Numbered from the stretch's first letter, positions 9,690-22,823 are shown. The stretch: DNA of 64,000 nt from Lactifluus volemus (GCA_022376515.1 WTXI01000015.1:1-64000); one strand, 5' to 3'. Notes: generated by a model not told the origin, from the sequence alone. Translations and numbers: made by a program.

Positions 9690-11130
9690 AACCCCAGCCG
9701 AACTTAAACCAGGGTCGGATGTCACTCTCTTGAACCGGACATGGTCATCCCAATGATTGGTGACATATTGAGCAAGGGGAAAGTCGCCAAGGTTAGACCA
9801 ATCATCCAAACTGAGCAGGACGCTTAGGCAGGCCTGGGCGACGGTTGTATGTGCCGACCGGAGAGAAACGTGATAGCGTGAAACATCTCTTCTTGAATTC
9901 GCGAGGCGTTCCGAGGTCAGGAACTCTTTAACCGAAAAGTGCGAGAGTTGAACCACTTGCGAATCAATCCAAATTAAGCTCGAACACTCGGAGAGCACCG
10001 ACATGACTTGTCGTTGGTCCGCTGTCCGCCAACCCGATTTGACCCTTGTGATCCCTGCCCGGCCAGCCGTGCCAGAGTCGACTGCGAGCACCTGCGTGAG
10101 CTCCTCAACACGGAGTGGTCGAATCGCAACCGTGGGACATTGCAAGAGGCGATATGCATGGTCTCGATTCGCCCTGTCGATGGACTTCAGGATTTGTTCA
10201 TACGCCTGGTCCAGAGTTTCGGGCAACTCAGGAAGAGCGCGTGGCAAATATTGTGCAAGAGTGTGCTGCAGCAATTGTAGTTGACAATAAGCCAATTTAA
10301 ACCTGTTAGACGGGATAAATAGGTATATCAATCATGGAAAGCGACGAACTTACACTCCATCAGCTTTCTTGCTGAGCGTATCAGCAACCAGCCTCTTATC
10401 CTTCTCCGACCAAATCCCCATCTTGGGGTCCGAGTAAACCGCAGAGTAGATGTAGTCGATAATGTCTTGCTTGTGTCCACGTTGCTTGTGAAGGGAGACA
10501 GACAGCGTTGATTGATCCTTGAGGGCACCGATCTCTGGCCGACTGGTCGCACAAATGTGCAAATTCGAGAGGCGATAGCCAACAAGCTCCTCGATAAAGT
10601 TAAGGACTTGCTGCCGTGCAGGTGTGTCCGGACACTCATCGACCCCATCTATGATCAGGTAAACAGAGTGAGCAGAGTGTGAGAGCATATTTTTCAAGCA
10701 TCTTGTTAATTTATGGTTGCAGAGTTTGTCGGAAAAGTCATCAGACTAAGCGGAAAGCTGGAGTAGAGGGGAACGAAGTAAGCTGTTGCAGCTTTACCTG
10801 CTTTCGTCCCGGAAGTCGAAGAAGAAATGGGCGATATAGGCTAGTCTTGCATTGCGAAGGGCCATGACGTGCTTGACTATTGAAGGATTGCGAGTCAATA
10901 TGGGTAGCGATGGTCGATAACCACCCACCAGAGAATACTTTTCCCTGAGCCCGCTACAAAGAAAGTGACGATGAGATGAGATGCGGTCACGGCGGGGTGC
11001 AATTACAACATACGTTTGCCATGAATCCATAGGAGGCCCGGGGAAGGAGTCGACTTCCATTTGTTGAAGACACGGTCCTCGAAGAACCACACGGCTATGC
11101 TCTTGTGGTGCGCGGGAAGATGCAACAAGA
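9690..11130 (-). pseudogene. Decayed NACHT-domain STAND NTPase (fungal NLR)
   Basis: Read on the minus strand, it has the order typical of mushroom NACHT NLRs. A pre-NACHT segment (VWFFEDRVFNKWKS, SPGLLWIHGK) comes first, then the Walker A completion GSGKSIL after an intron (gtatgt...tttgtag), then LAYIAHFFFDFRDE. Walker B follows (VYLIIDGVDECP, about 10640-10670), then HICATSRPE. A second intron at about 10305-10353 leads into the winged-helix-like region (FKLAYCQLQLL, LPETLDQAYEQIL, LSHFSVKEFL). Between DFRDES and SDDFSDKL the frame is conserved but holds two stops: TAA (10794-10796) and TAG (10746-10748). Both sit where the family has glutamine. Frame is also lost between GKSIL and KHVMAL. 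No ankyrin repeats or other sensor domain follow. NLRs act in non-self recognition and programmed cell death in fungi. Confidence 0.75.
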
Positions 11131-11169
11131 ACTACAAAGTCGGTTTTCTCCACCTAACCCATCAATAAA

Positions 11170-11475
11170 TCACAAGATTGCGAGTCTTTCAATTGGTGTA
11201 GCTATTGAAAAAAGGGGAGAGTCGGGAGACATGTATTTGTAGAGATGATGAGATTGGAAGCCGGGCAGGGAAGGAGGCCATGAGGTCTTCCAAGTACTCG
11301 CTGACGCCATGGAATTGAATGTCGTGAGAGCCGGGAGGACAGCCAGTATCAGCGGAGGTGGACGTCGGGTCCTCGGATCAGGGTAAGAAGCCAGGGATTT
11401 GAAATCGATATCAAGGTTTGGTACTATAAGGGAAATAGAGGCTTGCGAGGATAGATTCTTCGCTACCCAATTCAT
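11170..11475 (-). pseudogene. Fragment of an F-box/LRR-type gene
   Basis: On the minus strand, VLPALTTF in one frame continues in the next frame as HGVSEYLEDLMAS. This resembles the 'LPALTxFxFxGVSEYLEDLxAxI' stretch of agaricomycete F-box/LRR proteins. The F-box itself and the remaining repeats are absent, and the frame changes inside the motif. It lies just upstream of the decayed NLR. The call rests on remembered motif similarity only. Confidence 0.4.
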
Positions 11476-11479
11476 TCCA

Positions 11480-12048
11480 CAGGGGATACTCGTAAATACA
11501 TTACAGGCTCATAACGACCGTAGCCAGGGTGAGTAGTAAAGAAACAGACACTGCGGGAATGAGAATTCAGCCATGTCCCGTTGATGTCGTTGAGGGTCTA
11601 GAAGTCGCGATCGGAAGTGGGCTAAATGGCGCGGCCCTCGCAAGATATGGTGAAATGATGAAAAAGACCAGGATGATATCTCAGAACAAGGAGGAAAGAA
11701 ACTACTCAGTAGTTCATCATAAGTTGCAGCGCGTGCTGCAAAGAATGGAGTGGACGCGTCGTAGAGTACGATGGGCAGTGTCATAAGAAGAGGCAAAGAC
11801 ATCAGAAACCGACGAGAGGGATCAATGGTAGGGGCGCGGAAAGGCAAGCAAGCGCGCCGCGCGGAGCGGTTACACGTGTTGCGATAATAAGCTACACGTG
11901 ATATATACGCGGTCACATGACATAAAGCGATGAAGATGTTCGAATTTTTAGTGTGTTCGAGTTTATGTTGTGGCACAGACAACTTGTCTATCACACTTCT
12001 TCGCAACACATGTACTAACCCTTCCGAATATTCTCTCACATTTTATTC
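11480..12048. other. Intergenic; presumed promoter of the PH-domain gene
   Basis: A 176-codon minus-strand ORF (11509-12039) exists but has no recognisable motif and looks like chance. E-box-like CACGTG motifs occur near 11872 and 11892. No other feature is seen. Confidence 0.4.
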
Positions 12049-15000
12049 ATGACAAGCTACTCATCCGACGCGTCGAGATCGGGGGCTCGCTCCCCACTCT
12101 TCGGCACTGCAACTTTTTCAACATTGACTCCATCTGAATCTTCTCCGACCAGGTATTCCCGTTCTTCACGTTCAGGTGAGATTTCATCTTTCTTTCAATC
12201 TACTTGCCCAAAATATTGTCCCTAAATATTTTCTCTGATGGGTAATATTATGCAACCAACTCTTCGGTCATTTCTTTTTGTGATTTCTTTGCTAATGCAT
12301 TCCGTCAGGGATATCTTCCGATGATAGCGACCTCTCAGGAAACGACATGCGTCGTATTACAGTTTCTCCCTCGCCTCCTGACAGACATTCTAGCTCAGAT
12401 CTGTCCTATTGGTCTGAGGACAACTCGATTCAGGACGCAGCTGAGGTCGAGGAGGCTTTGAGCGCACTCGACAATGAACTGGACCAGACAGAGGATGCCC
12501 TTACCGAGTGGTCGCGTGGATCCTCCATCACACCATCCTCATATCTGAGCGGTTCTGCGTCATCCCCGTCTTTCACCACAGAGTCCAGTTACATACCGTT
12601 CACAAATACCTTGCGCGACGGTCGCATTCTTAGTACCATTACAGAACGTACTGAAAATCCGTCCACGCGCCCTACCTCACATAATCTTTCAGTACCCGGG
12701 TCTCGGCCTGTTTCCGACGCTATCAGGCGTTCCGCTGCATCACATCACTCGCGAGGTGCTAGTGAACCTGGGCCGAGTGTCGGCACTCCGAGCCGTCGCA
12801 CGGGGGACCTCATTGCGTTCTTCGAGGATAAATCATCGTCTGATAGCTCCGCGCGTCCCTACTCCCCCCATAGTCATCGGAGGGTTGGTTCTGTGCCTTC
12901 TGGTCCTCGGTCTCCCAGTCCCTACACGCAACCAAGCCAATCAATCCCGACGTTCGCCTCCACAACCTATGGGTATGGTAGCTCTAATGGCTCGCGCCCA
13001 TCTTCGCCCAGTAAAAGCTCGATCTCTCAGTCGCAATCATATACGTCTGGCACGCCACCACATTCCTTCCTCTCCCCTCCCCGCAGTAGTACCACTGAAT
13101 TTGACTCCGGCCTTACCTCAAGTGCAACACCTACCACCTTGAACACGTTTACTCCTTCGTATACCGCCACCAGTACAAGTGTTACCACGCAAGGTACTTC
13201 GCTCAGACGACCACCAACGTTGCCGCGTTCATCGCTGAGCTCAATGCGCAACATTGTTGCGGCATGGAAAAGCCGCTCTCCCTCAATTGACGAGTCATCG
13301 CAGTTTAGTCACAACAAATCTTCTAGTGACTTGACGCCAGAGGAGGGATTTTTCAGCATACGGCGTCGGGAAGGGAGAGAAAGGACTTCGATGGGTGGTG
13401 AATCTGCCCCTGGTCCTTCCCGGTATCAGGAAGACGTCGACATACCTAGTAGTCCAAGGACAAGTACCTCTCTTGCATCGAGTGGGATCGTGCCTCCACC
13501 ATTTGATCTTACCGAATTGGGAACATTTGCCAAAGGCAGCCAAGAGGTGGGTCCGGCTTCTCTGATCCCGATCGATGGTTCGATCGCTTCAAAATGATCT
13601 ATTTGTCTCTCCTTGCTTGCCTTTTGTCTTTGTACGTCTGGGCTAATTCCTTACCCCACCAGCCGTTGCGCATCGGACTTCTATGGTATCTCAACGTCCA
13701 CGCGCCTCCTCCGTACCGGTGGCAAAGATGTCAAGCTGTCCTGTATCCCAACATGCTCTTACTCTCCTGGATTGCCCAAGGCGGTGGGCGCGGGATCGTA
13801 ACTTTGGATCTGCTCAACTGCACGGAGGTCCGCTCCGTTGCTTCACCCACCCATCCGAGTGCACAAGATGATGTTGGCACGATTGCCGCCAGAGTCCAGA
13901 CTGCAAGCGCCCAGGCAGAAGGCTTTGGAGAGTTAGGCTTGATGGAAACACTGTGCCCGTTTCAACTATTTTACAGCGATGGTGTGGAGCGGTTAGGTGC
14001 TGAGTCTGCGAGAGAGCGCGTGCGCTGGGTTAGCGCCATTTGGTATGTTCCACGATGTTTTTGTTTCATGAGTTGACCAGCTCTTCAGGGAGGTGCTGGA
14101 TCGCTCAGTCACGGTGCCTGATCGTTCTGAAACTCAGTCGCCTACCGGTTCTATGCGTACGATCCAGTCGATCGTGAGCTCCAGTACACACTCCGGCTCT
14201 ATGGTGTCTGGCTCCCGCTCGACAACATTCGTCCCTCCTGTAGACACCATTCCTGATCTTTCCGATTTTCAATCACTATCCGGGTCTAGTTCTGCATCTC
14301 TATCACGCCAACCGTCACTGCGCTCGCGCGCTGTTGATGATGCCGCAATCTCCAACCAGACTCTCACCTACCCCGGAGACCCACGCGTAATTGCGCCCAG
14401 TCGCAGCAGCTCTCTGCGTCGTACAACTTCCATGGCTGACCTCGGTGAAGAATTCGAATCGGCCCTGAGACGAGCCAAAGACGCACGACCTGGATTGGGC
14501 TTTGGTCTTGGACTCGCGGGTGCCATCATTGGGGAGGGTTCGCCTGTTACCGTGTCAAGCGGACCGACGCTCCGGCGCGATGTCATTGTCACGCCACCAC
14601 CTAGCGCTGGTCGTGGTTCTCGTGCACGGCCTGCAGGCTCGGAGTCCGCAACTTCAGTTTCAGATGATGCCTTCTTTTCGTCTGAAACAAGGACTAGCGA
14701 AGGTCAATCCACATTCCGCTCTCTATCCCCCTTTCCACCAGGCATCCAGTTTAGAAGCCCGCGCACCGAGACTAGCTCAGCCGTTCCCACCGACGAGACC
14801 TCAGGCTCTGGAACAGTGGTGCCACCTGCGCATCGAGGCGATGGTACCTCCCATCTTGGTATTTCAAGTGATATTCAAGGCTCGGCCTTCAAACCTTCTG
14901 GGGCTAGAGGCCTCACTCGATCGCGTGCTGTAAGGACAAGAGGGGGTAACGCGAGTTCTGTCAGCTATTCTACTTCGTCTCTCTCCGAGGCGGAGTCATT

Positions 15001-18000
15001 CTCGGACCAGGAGAATGCGTCAAATCGCACCCATTCCCGATCTTATTCGGAGTACTCACCAGGCGACGAGTTCAGCACCCTTGAGAGTTACTCTAGGTCA
15101 GCTTACACGAGGTCAGGTAGTGGCACACCTCTCCCGAGCTCGTCTTCCGAGCGGATTCCTGCCGAATCTGAGAGTGAACCGACAACAACAGCCACACCAA
15201 CCAGCTCCACCCAGTATGAGACTGCTCGATCACCCTCAATCATGTCCTTCGCCTCTCTGCCAAGCATACCGTCACTTTACGAGACTGCTGAACTCTGCTC
15301 GACTGAATCTGAGACCACTCGGAGCGTTTCTTCCCAAGATCTAGCTAAAGCAAGCCCCACCGTCGAGTCTGTGTCGGACTACATCACAGCGCCGGTTTGC
15401 GAGAGTGAGCCGGCGTCACCATATGCAACTGCAGAGATTTGTCCGACAGAAGTGTCGACTGAATACGATGATGCGGAGTGTCGTTGCAAACCGGAAAAGG
15501 TTGAAGATACTCAAGTTATGGAGCCCGAGCCCGAGCCAATTCCCGGCGTTCGCGTCGCGACTCCACCGATTGAAGAGGCTGCTCCAGTCATTACCCGACC
15601 CGTTGAGGAGGGTGTTCGGGTTGTTGGTCCTCCTCAACCTACTAGAGAGCCCACAGAGCCTATCCCAGAGCCGCCGGGTATCATCGTAGTGCCTGGGTCT
15701 CCACGAGAGCAGCTCTCCACCGTCAGTTCTCCTTCCGACATGTCGCCCATCTCTTCGAGGATAACCGCCACCAGAGATGTCCCGCGGTCAGAATCTGTAT
15801 TGAGCTCTTCTCCCTCCTCCATCCGGTCGTCTGAGCGGTCTGCAGCGGTACCGCCGCCTCCTGCTCCTGCTTCAAGACCTATCACTCCCGCTCCACCGTA
15901 TTTACCTGGTCCTTCGCCGATTCGCAGCCCTGAGACGCTACCCACGACTTCATCAATCAGCGACGTAAGGCTTCCTCACGTACCCACCAGTCCTTCAATT
16001 CGAGAGTCCTTGTGGGCTCCAGAAACAGATGACACATACGAATCCTCCGTACTACGGGCTTCCCCTTCGGTGCAGTCCATAGCGTTTCCTGAAGGTCCAG
16101 ATATCTCGTTCGATACGTCTTTTTTGCGGCCCACAGCTTCTGCATACACTTCTCAAGAACCAAGCCGGCTGAGTACGATTGACGAGAGCCCTTCAAGCGA
16201 GTCACCGTCAATCAGTTATTCATCGTCGTCACCATCTGTCACGCCCACGCCTACGGCAAGTTTATCGGTATCATTCTCCACTTCAGTCACTCCATCTCCG
16301 TCTCTTCCTCCTACCGTGCCTTCTCCCTCACTTCGAGCACCTTCTACCACACCGGTGCTGACACCTCTGCCGACACCTGATCGGGCTCCCGTTACTTTGA
16401 CTAGGACGCCCTCCAGTGTATCGACAGTTTCTTCTATATCCCTGGGGTCGGACATTTTAGACAATGGGTCGCTATTTGACGAACCTATTTCAACGGTGCC
16501 GTCGCTTTTGTCAACGCATAGGACAACCGTCTCGAGAGCAGTACGTTCTTGCAAAGTATCATATAATAAGACTTACACCAAGTTGCAGATCTCACCTGCG
16601 GGTATTCCTCTGCCGAGGTCGCCTGCAATGACAATATCGCCAGCGGCGAGTCTAAGTGTCAGCATTAGCAGTCCTCGTGGCAGCACTCCATCCATATATT
16701 CCGACCTGGCCATGCCCTCAGAAGGAGCGCCTTCCGAGAGACCGAGCGTCATCGTTACAGATGACGTTAACCGTCTTCTCCAGTATCTTCATGGCCTGGA
16801 GGGCGACAGACAGCGCGACAATCAGGGAATTCATGATCATCTTGGGGAACTTCAGAATGAACTTCGCGATCTCGCCGATTACATGCGCGAGAAGGAGGCA
16901 CCTGAAGTAGTCCCTCCACCCGTTGAGCTAAAGGACCGTTCCGTTGGTGGGAGTAGCGTTGTATCTTGGCGTGAGCCCCGTGGTGCACCCGAGTACCCTA
17001 CAAAGCCTCCCCCTGTGACTGAGAAGGCAAGCCCGCGACTCGTTCCCATTCCGTTGACACCCCCTCCGCGTAGCCCACGTTCTCCGAGTTCTTTAAGTTC
17101 TAGTATATCGTTCCTGTCGTCTCATCACTCGGATGACCTCAGCTTGATGGAATCTGAGCCGGTAGAGTCTGAGTCCTACGAGTCATCTTCGCCTATATCC
17201 TCTTCCTCTCCATCGTCATCACCACCCTCTTCGCGATCTAGCTCTCCGTCGGAGATCCTCCCCTTGACGCCTATATCACGTTCCCCTCCAACGTCAGGCG
17301 AATATCTTTCTCGGACTTCCGTATCCCCCACACCGTCGGTGATCTCAAGCGCTACCATCAGGCCTACAGCTCCCGGTATAGATCGTGATGTCCTCAACCG
17401 CATCCGTGACGTACTGGATGCCGTCAAGGCACAAGCTGACGCGTTGTGGGATGGACAATTATCAACAAATCATTTATTGGATGAGCTTCGCCAGCGCGTC
17501 CCTCGAGTGCCGGATAACGCGGACCTACTGGAAAGGTTAAAACGCATTGAGGACTTGATTAACAGGCTGGCAGAAGCGCCGAGACCTGCAAGACCTCCGA
17601 CGCCTGAAGAGTCGCTATTCGATTCTGGCTCTGACACATCGACCGCGATCAGACGTCTTAAGGAAAGGTGGGACAGGCTGAGGCGAGAGACGCCGACACT
17701 CATGGCGCCGACACCATTAAGGCCACGAACATCCTTGGATGATATGATGGCAGAACTTCTTCGTCCTCCTCAACCTCCAACTGCTGTGCAAATTCAACCA
17801 CCACCCGCATTCGTGCCCCTAAACTTCCGACCTGATGCTCGTGGCCCACGACCTCGAAGTGCCAGTCCGACACTTCTTACCGAATTACCCCCGCTACGGC
17901 CCTTTACTGTCCCAATTCCAGAGCCTCTCACTACACATGATATGGGTCGCAGGCCTCCGCGGCGGCCAGCAAGAATCCCCAGACCGCCGCCGAGTCCATT

Positions 18001-21000
18001 TCCTCCAGAGCCTCCTCCTCGGCTTCCCTCAGCGATCCGAAGGCCTGACGTTGGTCCTCGACCACCCACAGATGGACTACGTTTTGATGACGCTGTTCAT
18101 GACGGGAGGCGGATACGGAGAGGTGATGGTGACGGATGGATAGGCTCTCGACCCCCCCAAGCCGAGGTGGTAAGATTGATCCTGGTTTCCTCACAGCCCG
18201 ACACTGACATATTGTAGCCTCCTCCGGAGGAAGAGCCTAGACGTGCTACTGCGCCAGCTGTGCTTCAAGAATACCCACCACCCCCGGTATGCCTGTTGCT
18301 GATTCTTATGTCTCTGCCTCTGACTAACAAAGCCGCAGCCTCCGCACATAGGTGTACCAGGCGTCGCACCAGTCCCTCCGCCATTCACACAGGTACCGTA
18401 TTCTCTGGAAAAAAAGTATGATGGACTTTGCTAACACAAAAATACCTATAGTCTGTCATTCTACCGCCTATTTTCAATGATATGATGGCCATGGTTCGGG
18501 TGCGTTCCTGTGCTGCATGCTGTGGCACTCCCGGTACAAGCTGACTTGGCGCAGGAAAATCGATTCATGCATTTAGCCTCTTTAGAACAGCAACGCGAGC
18601 TGATGAGATACATGGGCTCTCTGAACGATTGGCTTGGGAATGATGTAGCAGACCGGCAAGCTGAGATTCGTAGTATCTACGACCGCCTCGACCAACTTCG
18701 GGACGATGTGAATCGCATGGGCTACCCGCGTTGTAGGTTGCACTATATCTATGTTCTGACGTGCCACTAATAAATCTTCAGACCCGCAACAAGGAGTCGG
18801 ATTTGAACCAGGCTTCATGGGCCCGGGCCCTCCTGGACCACCCGGTGTTTCTAGTCTCCTCGGTGTTCGCCCGGGAACTGCACCTCCACCTGGCGTGTAT
18901 GTGCCCCCTGCCCCCATGTTCCCTCGGCCGTATAGTGGGGTGATCCCCCCTGTGATTCCTGGCCATCCTGGCGCATATGAAACTCCAACCCCGAGCGACT
19001 CACCAGTAATTCCCTCTCCCCCATCCCAAGATGGAGGTATACCGTTCGTAGCTCCAGCCATAGGTGGATTCCCTGGAGTTGCTCCAGCTCCTCAAGTATA
19101 CCAGCCTCCTGTTCCCTTCGACGAGGAACCATATATACCTCCTGCTCCCAGCCGGACTCCCACCGAATCGCCCCCGGCATCTATGATTCCAATCGTCCCA
19201 GGTCCTCATCTCGTACCGGGTGGACCTCTTGGGATGCTACCTTCTCACCCTTCTCGATATCCCGACAGGTCAGAAACGCCAAGCAGGCGAAGTCGCTCTC
19301 CCCCGTATCATGTTCCAACCGCCGCGCCTACAATTATCAATATGCCCCCGGCCGCTCCCGCCGCTCCGACGCAACCTCAAGCTCCAGCTGGGCCACCCGT
19401 GCACCAGATTCTTCCTTCTCCGCGCCCCCCACGAGACGAGGAACTGGACTATGGTCCAGAACCGCGTGAACCGCCGTTAATTATTCACCCTCAACAACCC
19501 CCTGGTTTCCTTCCTGGCGCTGGTGTACCAATGGGTTTCCATCCTGGTGCTGGTGTACCAATGGGTTACCCCCTTCCCCACGTCCCACCATCTCCATCGC
19601 GTTCATCTCGGACTGGATCGCCTCGGTCCCCGATTCCCTTGCGGGAAAGTTACCCCTCTCAAGGTGCTCCCGTGATGGTGGGCGCGCCAGGACCTGGTAT
19701 TATGCCTATGCCTATGGGGCATATACCCACTACGGGCGTGCCTGCGCCTGTTACGGTGCTTGCTCCCCGGCCGTATGAACCAGAATATCGTCGTAGCCTT
19801 ACCCCAGAGTCGCAAGAACCGTATTATCCTTCTCGTGCTCCAACTCGCTACTCTGAACACCCCATTCAACCCGTTCAACCCATCCACTCATTAGTTCCAG
19901 TTGCGCCGATGCCGTCTACAGTACATATCACGCCAGCTGAACCGTATCCGTCAAGATATCGCCGAGGAGGGTATCCTGAGTCAGTAACACCACCGTCACC
20001 CGAAGAAAGAGATCGTCCTCGTAGTCCTGTTTATCCAGTCCCACCTAGTAGAGGTCCTTCTGTGTACGACCGAGCTGGGGTTCCTCCCCGCCCAGTGACT
20101 CATATCACCCCTGGATCGCCGAGCTTCATGGAGCGTTCTCTCACCGAAGAGCCTGAGCCGCTTCAACATCCTCTGGGCTATCCACCGACGCAATTTCCGC
20201 CACCGCAACCACTTCCTGTACCCATTGACATACCACCGTCGATCCGTCCTCGCCCGCACCGAGTCCCTACTATTATTGAAGCCACTCCGGAGCCCATTTA
20301 TGTCCATCCTCCGGACCATGCACGGGATGCACGGGATGCACGGGGCGAACCCATTTGTAAGTATTGCATGTCAATTATAGACTCAGCGACTAGATAACTG
20401 AATTCTACTCCTAGCCTATCATCCTCCAATATCGCCCACTCTTGAAACTCAACTGCGCGGCGCGAGCCCAAGTGTTCCTTTTGTTCCCACAATCCCGTCA
20501 CGAGCCGCTCCCACCGAATTTGCCCGAGAAGCTCCCACAGAAATTGCCCGAGAAGCAGAAATCCCGGAACCAGAAACCCGTTTTGGCCATATACCTCCTA
20601 GATCAGTGACCCCTGAGAGTCCCTATGGACCGCCTCGTTCTCTCACACCTCCCGAGGACGAACCGCGCGAGGCTCCAGGCGTGTCACGCGCACCCACCAC
20701 ACGGGGTGCCCCTGGTGCTCCAATCCCAGGAGCGTCACCCCCGCCCGAAGCACGGGGTGTCCCTGGTGCTCCAATCCCAGGAGTGACACCCCCGCCCGAA
20801 GCACGGGATATTCCTGGCGCCATCCCTCGTATTCCATCTGGTCCTGGCATGCTAGACTACGATGATGCCGAGCAAGCACGGCAGGAGCGCTTCGGCGATA
20901 TCGAGCGACATCTGGCTGACCTGGCCCAAGACGCTGCAGAAGCTGAAATACGCCGTGACCATGAGTTCCAGGAGAAGGAGGCTGAACGGCAACGCCAATT

Positions 21001-22823
21001 CGCCGAAAGGCAGGCCGAGCGTAGCCGTCAATTCGATGGCGACGAGGCGAGAAGAGATGCCGAGGCTAAAGACATCGCAGATGAATTACGGAATATAGTC
21101 CCGCAAGTGCCAGATATTCCTGGCTTCCCTGGGGCTCTCCCCTCTGAGGTTGGTGCTCCGCCGCCTCCGGACGTGCTGGCAGCAGAACCACCGGAATCTG
21201 TTATTGCGTCGATTCGTCGTGCAGCCACCGAGGCTGCTGCTCGTCACGCGGACGACATCAGAGATGTCGTGCAAGGCGAGCGAGAGGAAATGGCGAGGCA
21301 ACTCCAACTCGAACGTGAAGCGATGCGTGCTGCGCAGCAGGATCACGAACGGCAGCTGCTTGCAGAGCACCAGAGGGCCGACGATGACTGCAAGACTCGT
21401 ATACAAGAACTACAAGACGAGCTCACTCGTGTACGAGCTGAGTTGGATCACGAGAGACAGCAACGTGATCATGACGAGGATCTGCGACGTGAGGCTGACG
21501 CGCAGAGGGACCGCGGCCGCGACGAAGATATGAGGCAGCAATTGAGTGAGATCACGGACCTTCTCCTTCAACACCGCGAAGAGTTTGCACGGAAAAAGGA
21601 ACTTGTGGATGAACGATGGAACGATAAGATGGCGTGGCGCCAGGAGAAGGACCAACAATTCACGGATCTCTTCAGTATGATTCAGGGTATTATCAACGAT
21701 CGTGCGGATGAGAGGGAAAGGTGTGAAGAAGAGCGCCGTGCCGCAGCAGAAAGGCCCAGTGAGTAGAATGACCTCGTGCCTTTTATATGCTTACCCTTTT
21801 TCAGCTACTCAAGATATTATTGAGGAGTTGCGACGAGAGAACGAGACATTACGGGAGTTGTTTGTGACCTTGACGGACTGTGAGTAACATTTAGCAAAAT
21901 AATGCCGTAGAGCTTAGGACGGCCTCTAGCATTGCGAGAGGACACGGAGAGACGGCACGCAGAGCTATTGGACACGGTGCAATCAACAGCACACGTGCGG
22001 ATCCCCTTCAATGTCAAAGGAGTAAGCTCCTTTCGCGATATCCTCGAAAAGTAGCTAACAAACCGTTTTGAAAGTACCTTGACGAATTCAGCAAATCCCT
22101 GGCAGCGGAAGTACGCATGCTTCTTGGCGAAGTTGGTAAACTGCGTGAGGAAAGGCGTAATATTCAATTGTTCGTTCAGTCCATTTAGGATCGGTTGTGT
22201 CATTTGCCTAACTGTTTCCTAGTGAAATTGGCAGCCTCTTGTGCCTCCGAAGCCAGTATGACGCCGGTGGTATGTTTGATCCAGACTGGTGGGTGTATTG
22301 TTTTTCTGCGTGATTTTATCCACTTATTCCCTTTTCTCACTAGGAAACCACCCACCGGTCCTCTCGCCCCGCAGCAACCAGCTGACCTACCGCCAGACGA
22401 GCCTCCACCCGGTCCCGAAGCCCCTCGTCCGCCCGCGTGGCGCTCCATTCGCCCACGAGGTGCATTCGGGCGCGGTCGTAAGAAGACCGAACCCAGGCCA
22501 ACGGGACCCATTCGAGACAGTACCACCACCAGGCCCACCACCGGGAATGCCACCAGGGATGCCACCAGGGATGCCGCCGGGGATGCCACCGGGGATGCCA
22601 CCGGGGATGCCGCCCGACCGAGCGCAGGCCGCCGGGTCGTGGGCTACTTGGCAAGGTTGATATACCTAGCTTCATCCCAATAACAGTAACTAACAGTTTG
22701 TGAACAGTGCAACCTGGAGTTGAGTACACGCCGCCGCCGACCGAACCCCATGTTCAACTGGCACCCGAAGCGTCACCACCACAACGTGGCCTCTTCGGTC
22801 CCCGCTCGCCTCGCTCTGGTTGA
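12049..22823 (+). CDS. Giant Ser/Pro-rich PH-like-domain protein with C-terminal coiled coils
   Basis: Sixteen exons join cleanly and sum to 9783 nt (3260 aa): 12049-12175, 12309-13546, 13663-14042, 14089-18169, 18218-18286, 18339-18392, 18452-18499, 18555-18732, 18782-20356, 20415-21758, 21805-21879, 21930-22021, 22075-22169, 22223-22269, 22344-22655, 22708-22823. A 48-nt GT-AG stretch (16541-16588) in exon 4 may be a further, in-frame intron. Residues 1-455 are Ser-rich and disordered. A PH-like fold (RIGLLWYLNVH, YPNMLLLSWI, ERVRWVSAIW) spans about 455-590. A long Ser/Thr/Pro region follows, then short amphipathic helices (about 1650 and 1780), Pro/Gly-rich segments with tandem repeats, and strongly charged coiled coils (about 2700-3050). 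It ends in GMPP repeats and a short Pro-rich tail. A PH domain suggests a membrane or cortex scaffold, but no function is established here. Confidence 0.8.
16541..16588 (+). other. Possible in-frame (retainable) 48-nt intron
   Basis: The segment begins gtacgt and ends ttgcag. It is a multiple of three with no stop, so splicing removes 16 residues without changing frame. The encoded residues (Lys, Tyr, Cys) are unlike the Ser/Pro-rich surroundings, which favours an intron. Confidence 0.6.
20700..20815 (+). repeat. Coding tandem repeat, 51-nt unit
   Basis: Two full copies (20700-20750 and 20751-20801) and a partial third encode a 17-residue Gly/Ala/Pro unit (GAPGAPIPGASPPPEAR type) inside the giant PH gene. 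Confidence 0.85.
22544..22615 (+). repeat. Coding minisatellite, 12-nt unit (GMPP x6)
   Basis: Six units of GGN ATG CCN CCN encode (GMPP)6 near the C-terminus of the PH gene. The variation is mostly in third positions. Confidence 0.9.

Noticed and set aside
10747..10796. Intron gtaaag...cgcttag in the NLR
   Set aside because: Ends look like GT-AG, but splicing would shift the frame of SDDFSDKL, and the interval itself encodes a conserved NLR block; two stop codons are the better reading.
11509..12039. 176-codon minus-strand ORF upstream of the PH gene
   Set aside because: No motif, no splice context and composition like intergenic DNA; it overlaps the promoter of a well-supported gene.
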